Assembly: GCA_017515595.1 (NCBI GenBank)
Contig: JAFWFL010000046.1
Coordinates: forward strand, 1-44,171
DNA length: 44,171 nucleotides
Source of the DNA: Coriobacteriales bacterium
GTDB lineage: Bacteria > Actinomycetota > Coriobacteriia > Coriobacteriales > UMGS124
Direction: 5' to 3'
Below are positions 1 through 7,702 of the stretch, one piece after another; the first letter of the stretch is position 1, and each line of letters opens with the position of its first letter. The notes under the pieces are model-generated. The model worked only from the letters and a program-made list of their open reading frames with translations. It did no database searches and was not told the origin of the DNA. The translations under genes were made by a program, and so were the position numbers.

Positions 1-110
1 GCGTTTATAGCGGCGGAGGTACACCCGGTCCCATGCCGAACCCGGAAGTTAAGACCGCATGCGCCAGAGGTACTGCGGGGGCAGCCCCGTGGGAGATGAG
101 GGCAACGCCT
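1..110 (+). rRNA. rrf: 5S ribosomal RNA, 5' end cut by window start
   Basis: The conserved 5S core is visible: CCCATGCCGAACCCGGAAGTT at about 30-50 and the GGGAGATGAG helix region at 91-100. Bases 1-5 (GCGTT) can pair with 104-108 (AACGC) as the inner part of the terminal helix, so a few 5' bases lie upstream of the window. The exact 3' end (108-114) is uncertain. This is the end of an rRNA operon; 23S would lie outside the window. Confidence 0.88.
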
Positions 111-143
111 GCCCACGTATGGCATTCACTTCAAGAAACACAC

Positions 144-173
144 AAAGCCTTCTCGCAAGAGAGGGCTTTTTTG
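144..173 (+). terminator. Intrinsic terminator of the rRNA operon
   Basis: Hairpin AAAGCC-TTCTC / GAGAG-GGCTTT around a GCAA tetraloop, followed at once by a T run (167-172). It lies about 35 bases after the 5S gene on the same strand. Confidence 0.85.
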
Positions 174-222
174 TTGACTATGAAAACTTTTTACTTGAAA
201 TCTCAATTTAAGCCTATAGAAT

Positions 223-228
223 TATAAT
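223..228 (+). promoter_or_regulatory. Possible -10 box for the nifU-like gene
   Basis: A perfect TATAAT lies 42 bases before the start codon, downstream of the rRNA terminator, where a new promoter is expected. The best -35 match (TTGAAA at 195-200) is 22 bases away, too far for a standard sigma-70 promoter, so only the -10 is proposed. Confidence 0.35.
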
Positions 229-269
229 AGTTTGCAATAAGAGACCCAAAGAATAAAGAGAGGTTTTAA

Positions 270-506
270 ATGGCAGTCGATAAAGCTTTACTCCAAGAAG
301 TAATTTCAGTTATGAGAGAGGCACTTCAGGCTGACGGTGGAGATCTTTCTCTCATTGATGTAGCAGAAGACGGAACTGTTACCGTAGAAATGGTAGGTTC
401 ATGCGCAGAGTGTCCCTTCTCTGCATATGAATTATCTACCGGTATAGAAAGAATCATTAAAGAGCGTGTTCCGGGAGTAACAAAAGTTGTTGCTCTTGAT
501 GATTAA
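270..506 (+). CDS. NifU C-terminal-domain Fe-S scaffold protein
   Basis: The 78-residue protein is essentially one NifU C-terminal (Nfu) domain. It has the typical opening in which an LRP or DGG motif leads into a beta sheet (ADGGDLSLIDV), and the CxxC pair C41-x2-C44 (CAEC) that in this family holds a transient Fe-S cluster passed to apo-proteins. It is full length for the short stand-alone Nfu form found in many Gram-positives. ATG at 270 is preceded by a purine-rich GAGAGG. No other Fe-S assembly gene is in the window, although the next gene is also cysteine-rich. The family call is safe; the role as scaffold or carrier comes from family knowledge. Confidence 0.9.
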   Translation: MAVDKALLQEVISVMREALQADGGDLSLIDVAEDGTVTVEMVGSCAECPFSAYELSTGIERIIKERVPGVTKVVALDD

Positions 507-538
507 ATATATACAAATATTCTGAAAGGTTAATTATA

Positions 539-916
539 TTGAGTGTCTTTACTGATTTGCCGAGAAATGAAAAGGGCATTGTTGAATGCTGGACTTTAAG
601 AGGTTGTTATAACCTTGAAGGTCTTACAGATAATATGAGTGAAGAATGTCCTCATGCTCGTGATGATTGCTACTCACCATGCCCTCCTGATTGCAAATAT
701 GCTGCCGGATGCAGCAATCCCTGGCATGTGGTCGCACATGATATAAATCTTATTCTTGATGAAACGATAGACAGACTTGGTGCAATCAAGAAGACATGTT
801 ATATGTGCGAACACTTTCTAAAGCATGGCCCAAGGATAGGGGAGATTGAGCATCCTCTGATTCCTGAACAAGCAACAAAAGAATCATCTAAAGAAGTAAC
901 ATTACATTTATTTTAG
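539..916 (+). CDS. Cysteine-rich protein of unknown function
   Basis: A 125-residue protein starting at TTG 539, with GAAAGGT about nine bases upstream. It has ten cysteines: C17, C23, C37, C44, C48, C52, C58, C87 and C90 are grouped into CPHARDDCYSPCPPDC and a later CYMC. This spacing suggests bound Zn or an Fe-S cluster, but I do not recognise the family. No signal peptide or membrane segment is seen, so it should be cytoplasmic. It lies between the NifU-like gene (32 bases upstream) and lgt (14 bases downstream), which suggests one transcript. A cluster-binding role would fit the NifU neighbour, but that is inference from position. Confidence 0.7.
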   Translation: MSVFTDLPRNEKGIVECWTLRGCYNLEGLTDNMSEECPHARDDCYSPCPPDCKYAAGCSNPWHVVAHDINLILDETIDRLGAIKKTCYMCEHFLKHGPRIGEIEHPLIPEQATKESSKEVTLHLF

Positions 917-930
917 AGAATTGTCATATT

Positions 931-1743
931 ATGTTAAATGAGTTTTATCACTCTTTAAGCCCTATTGCATTCAGCATCGGAAGTATCGATATTCGATGGT
1001 ATGGTCTGGCATACATATTTGGTTTTATATGTGCCGGATTTATAATGTATTTTGTTGCAAAACACTGGAAGCTCAATATGACTGCCGATGATATTTTTGT
1101 AACTATGGTCGCGGTTGCATTTGGGCTCATAATTGGTGCAAGGCTTTTTTATGTTATCTTTTATAACTTACCCTACTATATTGAACATCCGCAAAGCATT
1201 ATTATGTTCAATGAAGGCGGGATGTCGTTTCATGGCGGTTTGGTAGGGGCAGTATTAGGTGGATACTTAGCTACAAAATATTTAAAGCTTTCATTTATGA
1301 CTATGGCAGATCTTGCCGCTATAGGCGCACCAATAGGACTCTTTTTTGGCAGATGCGCCAACTTTATTAACGGGGAATTATGGGGTAAACCAACGGATTT
1401 GCCCTGGGGTGTTATTTTTGAAACCGGCGGAGACATTGCAAGGCATCCTTCTCAGTTGTATGAAGCAATACTGGAAGGGATTGTTATTTTTATTGTTCTT
1501 ATCTGCCTTGCAAAAAAGTATCCGCCCCGCAACAGAGGGACATATATTGGAACATTCCTTATACTCTATGCTGTATTTAGGTTCTGCATTGAATTTGTAA
1601 GAGTTCCTGATGCTCAACTTGGTTATTTAGCATCTTTTATTACTATGGGACAACTTCTGAGTCTCCCAGTTTTTATAGCAGGCATCATCATCCTTATATG
1701 GTCAAAAAAGAAAGCATTGCCTCAAGTAGGGAGACTTTATTAA
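931..1743 (+). CDS. lgt: Prolipoprotein diacylglyceryl transferase
   Basis: Transfers a diacylglyceryl group from phosphatidylglycerol to the lipobox cysteine of prolipoproteins, the first step of lipoprotein maturation in the membrane. The 270-residue protein is highly hydrophobic with about seven membrane segments. Family signatures present: HGG at 101-103, GRCANFINGELWG at 140-152 (R141, N144, E149) and RHPSQLYEA at 171-179. The length is normal for the family. ATG 931 has only a weak ribosome site and lies 14 bases after the preceding gene, so translation may be coupled. Confidence 0.97.
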   Translation: MLNEFYHSLSPIAFSIGSIDIRWYGLAYIFGFICAGFIMYFVAKHWKLNMTADDIFVTMVAVAFGLIIGARLFYVIFYNLPYYIEHPQSIIMFNEGGMSFHGGLVGAVLGGYLATKYLKLSFMTMADLAAIGAPIGLFFGRCANFINGELWGKPTDLPWGVIFETGGDIARHPSQLYEAILEGIVIFIVLICLAKKYPPRNRGTYIGTFLILYAVFRFCIEFVRVPDAQLGYLASFITMGQLLSLPVFIAGIIILIWSKKKALPQVGRLY

Positions 1744-1803
1744 GAGTCCAGAGAAAACGGGCTGGTTCTTTTATCATTCTGTGAAGTTGTTAGTTACTCT
1801 TTA

Positions 1804-1833
1804 TTTACAAGCATGTTTTCGCTAAAGTATAAG
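1804..1833 (+). promoter_or_regulatory. Probable sigma-70 promoter of yebC
   Basis: TTTACA (1804-1809), an 18-base spacer, then TATAAG (1828-1833). It lies in the 156-base gap between lgt and yebC and about 60 bases before the yebC start. No other gene candidate exists in this gap. Confidence 0.5.
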
Positions 1834-1899
1834 GGTTAAGTTTTAACATCATGTCTTATGATGTTTGGTTTTGGTTTGGTTTACTAGTTAGGAGACTTC

Positions 1900-2661
1900 A
1901 TGTCCGGTCACTCTAAATGGGCTACTACGAAGCATCGCAAGTTCGCACAGGATGCAAAAAGGTCTGCCCTTTTTTCAAAGCTGTCAAGAATTATTACCGT
2001 AGCTGCACGCCAGGGCAACGATCCTAACCCTGAAAACAACTTTGCTCTTGCAGCAGCAGTTGAGAAGGCGCGTCTTAACTCAATGCCTAAAGACAAAATT
2101 GACGCAGCCATTAAAAAGGCTTTTGGATCAGGCGCTGATGCAGCCAACTATGAAGAGCTGACATACGAGGGTTATGGTCCTGCGGGTGTTGCCGTTTATG
2201 TTGAGGCTTTAACTGATAACAAGAACCGCACCGCTGCAGATGTTCGTTCCGCTTTTACACATTCAGGCGGTAACCTCGGAACAACAGGTTCTGTATCTTT
2301 CCAGTTTGAACGCAAGGGCGAAATTGTTATTGAAAAAGAAAAGATGCAGGACGAGGACGAGCTCATGATGGCTGTTGCCGAAGCCGGCGCAGATGATTAT
2401 GAGGACGGCGACGACACTTGGATTGTATGGACTGCAGCAAACGAGCTTGCAGCTGTACGCAGCGGCCTTGAGAGCCAGGGCATTGAGGTCAAGGGTTCGG
2501 AGCTTACCATGGTGCCTACAACTCCTACAACCGTAAGCGTATCTGATGCCAAGAAGGTTCAGAGGCTTATTGACCGTCTTGAAGAACTTGATGATATTCA
2601 GAACGTATACCACACCATGGATATCACAGAAGAAATCGCTGCCGCTCTTGAAGAAGAGTAA
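1900..2661 (+). CDS. yebC: YebC/PmpR-family transcription or translation regulator
   Basis: Begins with the family hallmark MSGHSKWATTKHRK and is 253 residues, the usual length for YebC/TACO1 proteins. The three-domain fold is suggested by the basic N-terminal helix region, the central GTTGSVSFQFERKG segment and the acidic C-terminus. Family members act as DNA-binding regulators or, as shown more recently for some, as factors that relieve ribosome stalling; which applies here cannot be told. AGGAG precedes ATG 1900, and it has its own promoter and terminator, so it is probably monocistronic. Confidence 0.95.
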   Translation: MSGHSKWATTKHRKFAQDAKRSALFSKLSRIITVAARQGNDPNPENNFALAAAVEKARLNSMPKDKIDAAIKKAFGSGADAANYEELTYEGYGPAGVAVYVEALTDNKNRTAADVRSAFTHSGGNLGTTGSVSFQFERKGEIVIEKEKMQDEDELMMAVAEAGADDYEDGDDTWIVWTAANELAAVRSGLESQGIEVKGSELTMVPTTPTTVSVSDAKKVQRLIDRLEELDDIQNVYHTMDITEEIAAALEEE

Positions 2662-2702
2662 ATTAACGATTTCTTTAATGTGTTTGAACAATGAATGATA
2701 AG

Positions 2703-2731
2703 ACGGGTTCCGCACTTCGTGTGGAACCCGT
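2703..2731 (+). terminator. Hairpin terminator after yebC
   Basis: A 13-bp stem (ACGGGTTCCGCAC with GTGTGGAACCCGT, one G-U pair) has only a 3-base loop and lies 40 bases after yebC. The T tract that follows is short (TTTGCAT), so it is a weaker intrinsic terminator than the one after 5S. Confidence 0.6.
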
Positions 2732-2798
2732 TTGCATAAAGTGATTCTTGGATATAACATAGACAACCGTAAGCAGATCTTTTAAGGAGGAAATACTT

Positions 2799-3773
2799 AT
2801 GAAACCGTGGAAAAGAAACGTATTAATAGCCTTTTTAATAAGCACCGCAACAGTAATTATCCTGAGTGTTGTATGGCTTTTCCATCCTGAAGGCGATTCA
2901 CTTCTAACGTTTATGCGTGGGTCAATTCCTCTGAAGTTATTATTCGCCCTGGCTGCTCTGATAGCTTTCTTGGGAGTTGCCTATGGAGTCTATATTATTG
3001 TTGACAGCCTCATTCATTCCCGTGAGAGTCTTTATACGGGTGAAGAGGGCAATATTACTATTTCTACAAGCGCTCTTGTTTCTACCGCTCGCCGCGCGCT
3101 TGACAAGATCGAAAATATTACTGTTCAGGATGTCAAAGCAAACGTGCTTCAAAGGAAGGGCGAAGCCGCAATTACCATGAAGGTTAAAGTTATACCTCGT
3201 GGAATAGAGTCTCTCATGGCTACTGCATCACAAATTCAAAAAACCTGTAAGCAATCTATTGAGGCATTTACCGAGCATGAAGTTCTTTATGTTTCTGTTG
3301 ATTATATTGAGCCAAAAAAGCGCTCAGATATTGATGCTACAGACAAAATTATCAAATCTCGTGTGGATGGAAATAACGATTCTCGTGAATCAGAGAGCTT
3401 CAAGACCAAGTCTCAGGCTAGCGGCGCTGTTGCATCATCTGAAAGCAGTACTTTTGCTGATGATACAGTTTCCCGTGAATCTGGCAGCAATAAATCGACA
3501 TATCATGAAGAGGAATCTAAACCATCTTTATGGCAACGTATAAAGTCTAAGTTCTCTTTTAATGATGATGAAAAAGACGAAGACATATTTAATACCGAAG
3601 CCGAGGTTACAACTCTCACGAATGAAGATTCAGCTTTGGATGACAGTGTAAAGCAAGATTCTCAAGCAACAGAAGAACCGGACATTGATACCGATAATGA
3701 ACCTGAATGGCTTAAAAAGGATGAGCCGGGTATTGCTTCTGAATCTGATAATAAAGATGAATCTCAAAAATAA
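2799..3773 (+). CDS. AmaP-like membrane protein of the alkaline-shock (Asp23) system
   Basis: A 324-residue protein with two N-terminal membrane segments (about 7-28 and 44-68), then a small alpha/beta domain (about 85-170) like the DUF322/Asp23 fold, then a long acidic, Ser-rich, probably disordered tail (about 180-324). This is the layout of AmaP, which anchors Asp23 at the inner face of the membrane in Staphylococcus. The Asp23-family gene follows directly. The tail is longer than in typical AmaP. ATG 2799 has a strong AAGGAGG. The Asp23-type anchor role is inferred from architecture plus neighbour. Confidence 0.75.
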   Translation: MKPWKRNVLIAFLISTATVIILSVVWLFHPEGDSLLTFMRGSIPLKLLFALAALIAFLGVAYGVYIIVDSLIHSRESLYTGEEGNITISTSALVSTARRALDKIENITVQDVKANVLQRKGEAAITMKVKVIPRGIESLMATASQIQKTCKQSIEAFTEHEVLYVSVDYIEPKKRSDIDATDKIIKSRVDGNNDSRESESFKTKSQASGAVASSESSTFADDTVSRESGSNKSTYHEEESKPSLWQRIKSKFSFNDDEKDEDIFNTEAEVTTLTNEDSALDDSVKQDSQATEEPDIDTDNEPEWLKKDEPGIASESDNKDESQK

Positions 3774-3824
3774 TGAACACCGGATATTCTTTGTCAATTG
3801 AACTGTGAAGAATTGAGGAACAGT

Positions 3825-4379
3825 ATGACAGAACCTGAAGAACTGGAAGAGATCGAAGAACTTGAAGAACAAGAAGAATTAATAGATGAGCCAATTGTTG
3901 AGGAGCCCATCGAGGTTGTAAATCCTGAGCAGCAAAACCAAGAAATTCAGCCGAGTCAAGAATATGTAGATGAAAGTACACTTTCAATAGAGAATAACGT
4001 TGTTGAGAAGATCGTTGCTATTACCTGCAGATCGGTTGACGGTATTCTGCAAATGAAGGGAAATCTCATTTCTTCAATACAAGAAAACTTTGGCGGTACT
4101 GACCTTACCAAAGGCGTACAGGTTGAAATGGTTGGCGAAGATGCCTGTAGCGTAAGTGTTTCTATTATTATGGAATTTGGCAAATCCGCACCAAGGATTT
4201 TCCAAGAGCTGCATGACAAAATTTGCGAGACCATTACAAACATGACCGGTCTTAGGGTTAATGCCGTTAATGTACGAATTGTCAACGTTATGACAAGAGA
4301 AGAGATGGAAAGCGGCCGTCGTAAGGATCGCGAGGACAAAGTTCAGGATAAAAAGCAAGATAAAAAACAAGATAAATAA
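3825..4379 (+). CDS. Asp23/Gls24-family envelope stress response protein
   Basis: The Asp23 domain (DUF322, COG1302) covers about residues 50-160, with the typical pattern ENNVVEKIVAITCRSVDGIL near its start and NVRIVNV at its end. It is flanked by a very acidic N-terminus (EELEEQEEL) and a KQDKKQDK tail. ATG 3825 is chosen over an upstream TTG (3798) because GAGGA lies five bases before it and the TTG has no ribosome site. Its stop overlaps the next start (TAATG). With the AmaP-like gene 51 bases upstream it should form a membrane-associated Asp23-AmaP complex linked to envelope stress. Confidence 0.85.
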   Translation: MTEPEELEEIEELEEQEELIDEPIVEEPIEVVNPEQQNQEIQPSQEYVDESTLSIENNVVEKIVAITCRSVDGILQMKGNLISSIQENFGGTDLTKGVQVEMVGEDACSVSVSIIMEFGKSAPRIFQELHDKICETITNMTGLRVNAVNVRIVNVMTREEMESGRRKDREDKVQDKKQDKKQDK

Positions 4380-5359
4380 TGTGTGAGTCGTCTGATCATC
4401 TCATAACTTCAGAGCTTCTGAGCGGTTTTAAGGCATGTAACCTCTGTCCGCATAAATGTGGCGTTGACCGCACGGGGAATAAGACAGGCGTTTGCAATGC
4501 TTCTTCTCAGGTAAAAATTGCACGCGCGGCTTTGCATTATTGGGAAGAGCCGCCTATATCAGGTGAAAACGGGAGCGGTGCGGTGTTTTTTTCTCACTGC
4601 ACCCTCAAGTGTATTTTTTGCCAAAACAAAGCAATATCACAGGGTGGGTTCGGTTCATATATTTCGCTTGAGCGGTTATCTGAGATTTATTTAGAGCTCC
4701 AGGATAAAGGGGCCCACAATATTAATCTCGTTTCTCCGTCCCAGTATGTTTATGCAATAGTACCAACAGTAAAATACGCTCGGGAAAAATCACTACACAT
4801 CCCAATTGTTTATAACTCTTCCGGTTATGAAAGAGAAGAAACTCTCGATTTGCTTAGAGACACTGTTAACGTATGGCTTCCTGATTATAAATATACTGAT
4901 GACAAGTTAGCAAGAAATCTTTCACGTGCACCGGGATACTCATCTGTCGCCTTAAAAGCGATTGAAACAATGCTTAAACAGGTTGAACAACATGGTGGAC
5001 GCATTGTTGATAACGGTATAATGAAACAAGGTATCATTGTAAGACATCTTGTATTGCCCGGTCATGAAGATGACTCTATGAACGTATTGTCTACGCTTTG
5101 GAATGCGTTTGGCAACCGTATTGACGTTTCGATCATGAGCCAATATACTCCTCCTTCGAATTGTGAAGAACTTAATTCAGAACCGAGCCTCTTAAAGCCT
5201 TTGGAGCATGATATGTATGAAGCGGTTCTTGACTGGGCTGATATGCTTGGTTTCGAAAACCTCTGGTGGCAAGAAGGAGATGCGGTAGGCGAGAGCTTTA
5301 TTCCGGAGTTCGATTTATCGGGTGTTTTTGCTCCCGAGCATAAGAAGGTTGAAGCATAA
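4379..5359 (+). CDS. Radical SAM protein of the PflX (COG1313) type
   Basis: A 326-residue protein with the radical SAM motif C74-x3-C78-x2-C81 (CTLKCIFC), which binds a 4Fe-4S cluster and S-adenosylmethionine. An N-terminal cysteine set (C20, C23, C27, C39 in ACNLCPHKCGVDR...GVCNA) is typical of the COG1313 'PflX' group related to pyruvate formate-lyase activases. The target enzyme is unknown and no glycyl radical enzyme is in the window. ATG 4379 overlaps the Asp23 stop as TAATG, and its own stop overlaps the next gene the same way, so the three genes are probably translationally coupled. Confidence 0.85.
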   Translation: MCESSDHLITSELLSGFKACNLCPHKCGVDRTGNKTGVCNASSQVKIARAALHYWEEPPISGENGSGAVFFSHCTLKCIFCQNKAISQGGFGSYISLERLSEIYLELQDKGAHNINLVSPSQYVYAIVPTVKYAREKSLHIPIVYNSSGYEREETLDLLRDTVNVWLPDYKYTDDKLARNLSRAPGYSSVALKAIETMLKQVEQHGGRIVDNGIMKQGIIVRHLVLPGHEDDSMNVLSTLWNAFGNRIDVSIMSQYTPPSNCEELNSEPSLLKPLEHDMYEAVLDWADMLGFENLWWQEGDAVGESFIPEFDLSGVFAPEHKKVEA

Positions 5360-7260
5360 TGAATTCAAGTTTGCTCACAGATCAAAAAGACCAATGTATG
5401 CAACGATTATCAACGATTACAAATATTTGCGCAGTAATAATTGGTATGCTTTTGATTTTTCTTATGCTTTATAAGCCATCTCAGGGTCTTGCACTGCAAA
5501 CTGAGACAGATACCGGCATTGCCGTTGACACTTATGTGTCTTCCGGAACGGGAATCAGGGGTCTGGCTGTTGCAGCTACACAAAATGGCGAAATATCTTT
5601 TGAACGTTATATTGGTTCATACAATACTCAGGGCGATCAGCCAACATCTGATACTTTGTTCGAATGGGGCCGCTGTTCAGATCTCTTTATTTGGATAGGA
5701 TTATTACAGCTTGCCGAGTCTCAGCAGATCGACTTAAACGATACTGTTTCTCAGTATCTATCATCAACATTTGAATTACCTTCAGGCGCTCAAAACATTA
5801 CCATACTTGATCTTATGAATCACACAACCGGTCTAGATGTTGCCGTGATGGGTTCTAAAAGTTCTGTTCCTGCAAACGCAAGATCAATAGAAGCGGCGCG
5901 TGCACTTTTTAGTATTGAAGTATTTGCGAATGCCGGCGAGACAGTAGCATATACACCATATGAGGCAGTATTGGGTGCAGCCGTTATCGAGAATGTTTCG
6001 AAACTCGACATTTGTGATTATATTGAAAATAAAATTTTACAACCTTTGGGCATTGAGACTGTATATTTATCTGTAGGTGGGAATACCCAGAATTTTATTG
6101 ATTTATATCAGGATCCGATACTGAAAAATAACTTGGCGATTGGATATGAATCAAATATTGGAAGTACAAAAAAGCTGCTGACTAATCTCTCAGGAAGTGT
6201 TTTTACCTGCGTAGGATCAGCTTATGATTTGCTTACGCTGGCCAATGCGCTCGTTTTGCCATATTACAATCATTCTCAGAGTCTTTTATTTCAAGAAGAA
6301 CAGTCTGTAGAACATATTTTTGATGTAACGCGTACATACCCCGGCATAGGTACTGAACGCATTGCACATGGGTTCTTTGCATTTCCCCTGACACCGGGTG
6401 TGTATGGACTATCAGCCTCGATTTCCACGGGTTTCTCGGCTTCTTTATACATGGAGCCTTCTATGGGGTTTGCCGTTGTTGTTTTGACAAACGAATCTGA
6501 CAGAGCTGATATTACTGAAGGCATAACCCGTCTCTGTTTTGGGCGTTCAGAAATTTCTGTAGAGGGTTCAGCAGGTGTCTCGAATGCAATATGGACAGGA
6601 ACATACCAGGATGCAAGCTACCCGAGTCATGGACCTACAAAGATTTTGACATCGCTTGAACGTACAAAGGTAGGAATGAATACCAACGGTGTTTTAACTT
6701 TTAACGGGTTAACCATGACATCGCTCGGTGGCTATGTGTATTCTATTGACACATCACTTGATCAGGATGTATACAGGTTTCATGTGAGTCTTCAGCGCGG
6801 CGCTGAATACTCACGCGTGAATGGTGATGCTTCGGTTGTGCCTCAGTCTCAGTTAGTTGTTGAGACAGGTATTGTAGTCGGACTCATTTTAAGCATCATT
6901 CTTTGTTTATTTGAAGTCATATTGGCTGTTATTGCAAAAATAAGGCAAAAGTTGTTGCACAAAGCAATCCATGATCAAAAGATTTCTCTATCGCTTGCAA
7001 TTGTTGTATTAATTTCCTGTGCTTTAGCCGGAAGTATGCTCTATTTGCTTTTGAACGGCGTTGACACCAACGCTCTTGAAATGAGCCGTTTGATAGAGCG
7101 TATGATCGCCATTTTGATGGTCGCAATGGCGCTCTATGCAATATTTTCGAGTGTTTTAAGTACAAAAAAGACAAAAGTTCAGCGCTTGCGCTGCGCAGTG
7201 ATAGCCTCAAGCGCATTGATTGTGTTTGCGAACCTGATATATTGGGAGATTCTCATTTGA
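5359..7260 (+). CDS. Membrane-anchored class C beta-lactamase-fold protein, predicted catalytically dead
   Basis: A 633-residue protein: N-terminal membrane segment (about 22-40), a beta-lactamase/serine-hydrolase domain (about 55-390) and four C-terminal membrane segments (about 505-530, 545-570, 583-603, 611-631). The fold is recognisable from DTLFEWG, LLDLMNHTTGLD-like text at 150-160 and PSMGFAVVVLTN at 367-378. The catalytic motifs are not kept: SxxK reads R105-C-S-D108, YxN reads Y198-T-P, and the H/K-T-G region reads GLSA at 350-353. It overlaps the radical SAM gene as TAATG. It may be a binding or sensing protein of the cell envelope; activity as a beta-lactamase or DD-peptidase is unlikely. 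Confidence 0.8.
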   Translation: MNSSLLTDQKDQCMQRLSTITNICAVIIGMLLIFLMLYKPSQGLALQTETDTGIAVDTYVSSGTGIRGLAVAATQNGEISFERYIGSYNTQGDQPTSDTLFEWGRCSDLFIWIGLLQLAESQQIDLNDTVSQYLSSTFELPSGAQNITILDLMNHTTGLDVAVMGSKSSVPANARSIEAARALFSIEVFANAGETVAYTPYEAVLGAAVIENVSKLDICDYIENKILQPLGIETVYLSVGGNTQNFIDLYQDPILKNNLAIGYESNIGSTKKLLTNLSGSVFTCVGSAYDLLTLANALVLPYYNHSQSLLFQEEQSVEHIFDVTRTYPGIGTERIAHGFFAFPLTPGVYGLSASISTGFSASLYMEPSMGFAVVVLTNESDRADITEGITRLCFGRSEISVEGSAGVSNAIWTGTYQDASYPSHGPTKILTSLERTKVGMNTNGVLTFNGLTMTSLGGYVYSIDTSLDQDVYRFHVSLQRGAEYSRVNGDASVVPQSQLVVETGIVVGLILSIILCLFEVILAVIAKIRQKLLHKAIHDQKISLSLAIVVLISCALAGSMLYLLLNGVDTNALEMSRLIERMIAILMVAMALYAIFSSVLSTKKTKVQRLRCAVIASSALIVFANLIYWEILI

Positions 7261-7285
7261 TCATGATATCCTGACGATTCACCGT

Positions 7286-7291
7286 TATAAT
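7286..7291 (+). promoter_or_regulatory. Possible -10 box before the small coiled-coil gene
   Basis: A perfect TATAAT 54 bases before ATG 7345, in an 84-base gap. The region 16-17 bases upstream (TGATAT) is a poor -35. Confidence 0.3.
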
Positions 7292-7344
7292 AACTAATTT
7301 ATTGCATATTGAGGCTTACTATAGTCTTATAAAGGAGTAGCAAC

Positions 7345-7668
7345 ATGGCGCTTAGCGATGAAGAACGCGCTGAATTGGAACAATTGAGGGCACAAAAGTC
7401 AGCGTTGGAAGAAGCACAGCGGGAACAGCAGGAGCGTGCCGAGCTTGAACAGCTGAGAAAGCAGCAAAAGCACGCTTTAGAGGATGCCGAGTTTTATGCG
7501 GAGAGGCAGCGCAAAAAAGAAGAGCGTCGTAAAGCTTGGGAAAACCCTGATTACGGTGTAGAAGATCTTGAACCCATGCCACTCAAACAAAAAATTGTTA
7601 TAGGCGTTATTGCTGTTATTGCAGTTTTGGTAATTGGTTATGTGATTTATCATAATATTGTTGGTTAG
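7345..7668 (+). CDS. Small tail-anchored coiled-coil protein, function unknown
   Basis: A 107-residue protein. Residues 5-70 are highly charged heptad-like sequence rich in E, Q, L, R and K (EELxxL spacing), predicting one long coiled coil. Residues 82-102 (IVIGVIAVIAVLVIGYVIY) form a single C-terminal membrane segment with a very short tail outside. There is no signal peptide, so the coiled coil should face the cytoplasm. AAGGAG lies eight bases before ATG 7345. Its function is unknown; it is 34 bases upstream of argS and may share its transcript. Confidence 0.75.
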   Translation: MALSDEERAELEQLRAQKSALEEAQREQQERAELEQLRKQQKHALEDAEFYAERQRKKEERRKAWENPDYGVEDLEPMPLKQKIVIGVIAVIAVLVIGYVIYHNIVG

Positions 7669-7702
7669 CAAACGGTTTTTTACTTGACGGAGGAACTGTT
7701 TT

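Noticed and set aside
33-227. 64-codon open frame overlapping the 5S gene
   Set aside because: It lies in the rRNA and its terminator and has no ribosome site; chance frame.
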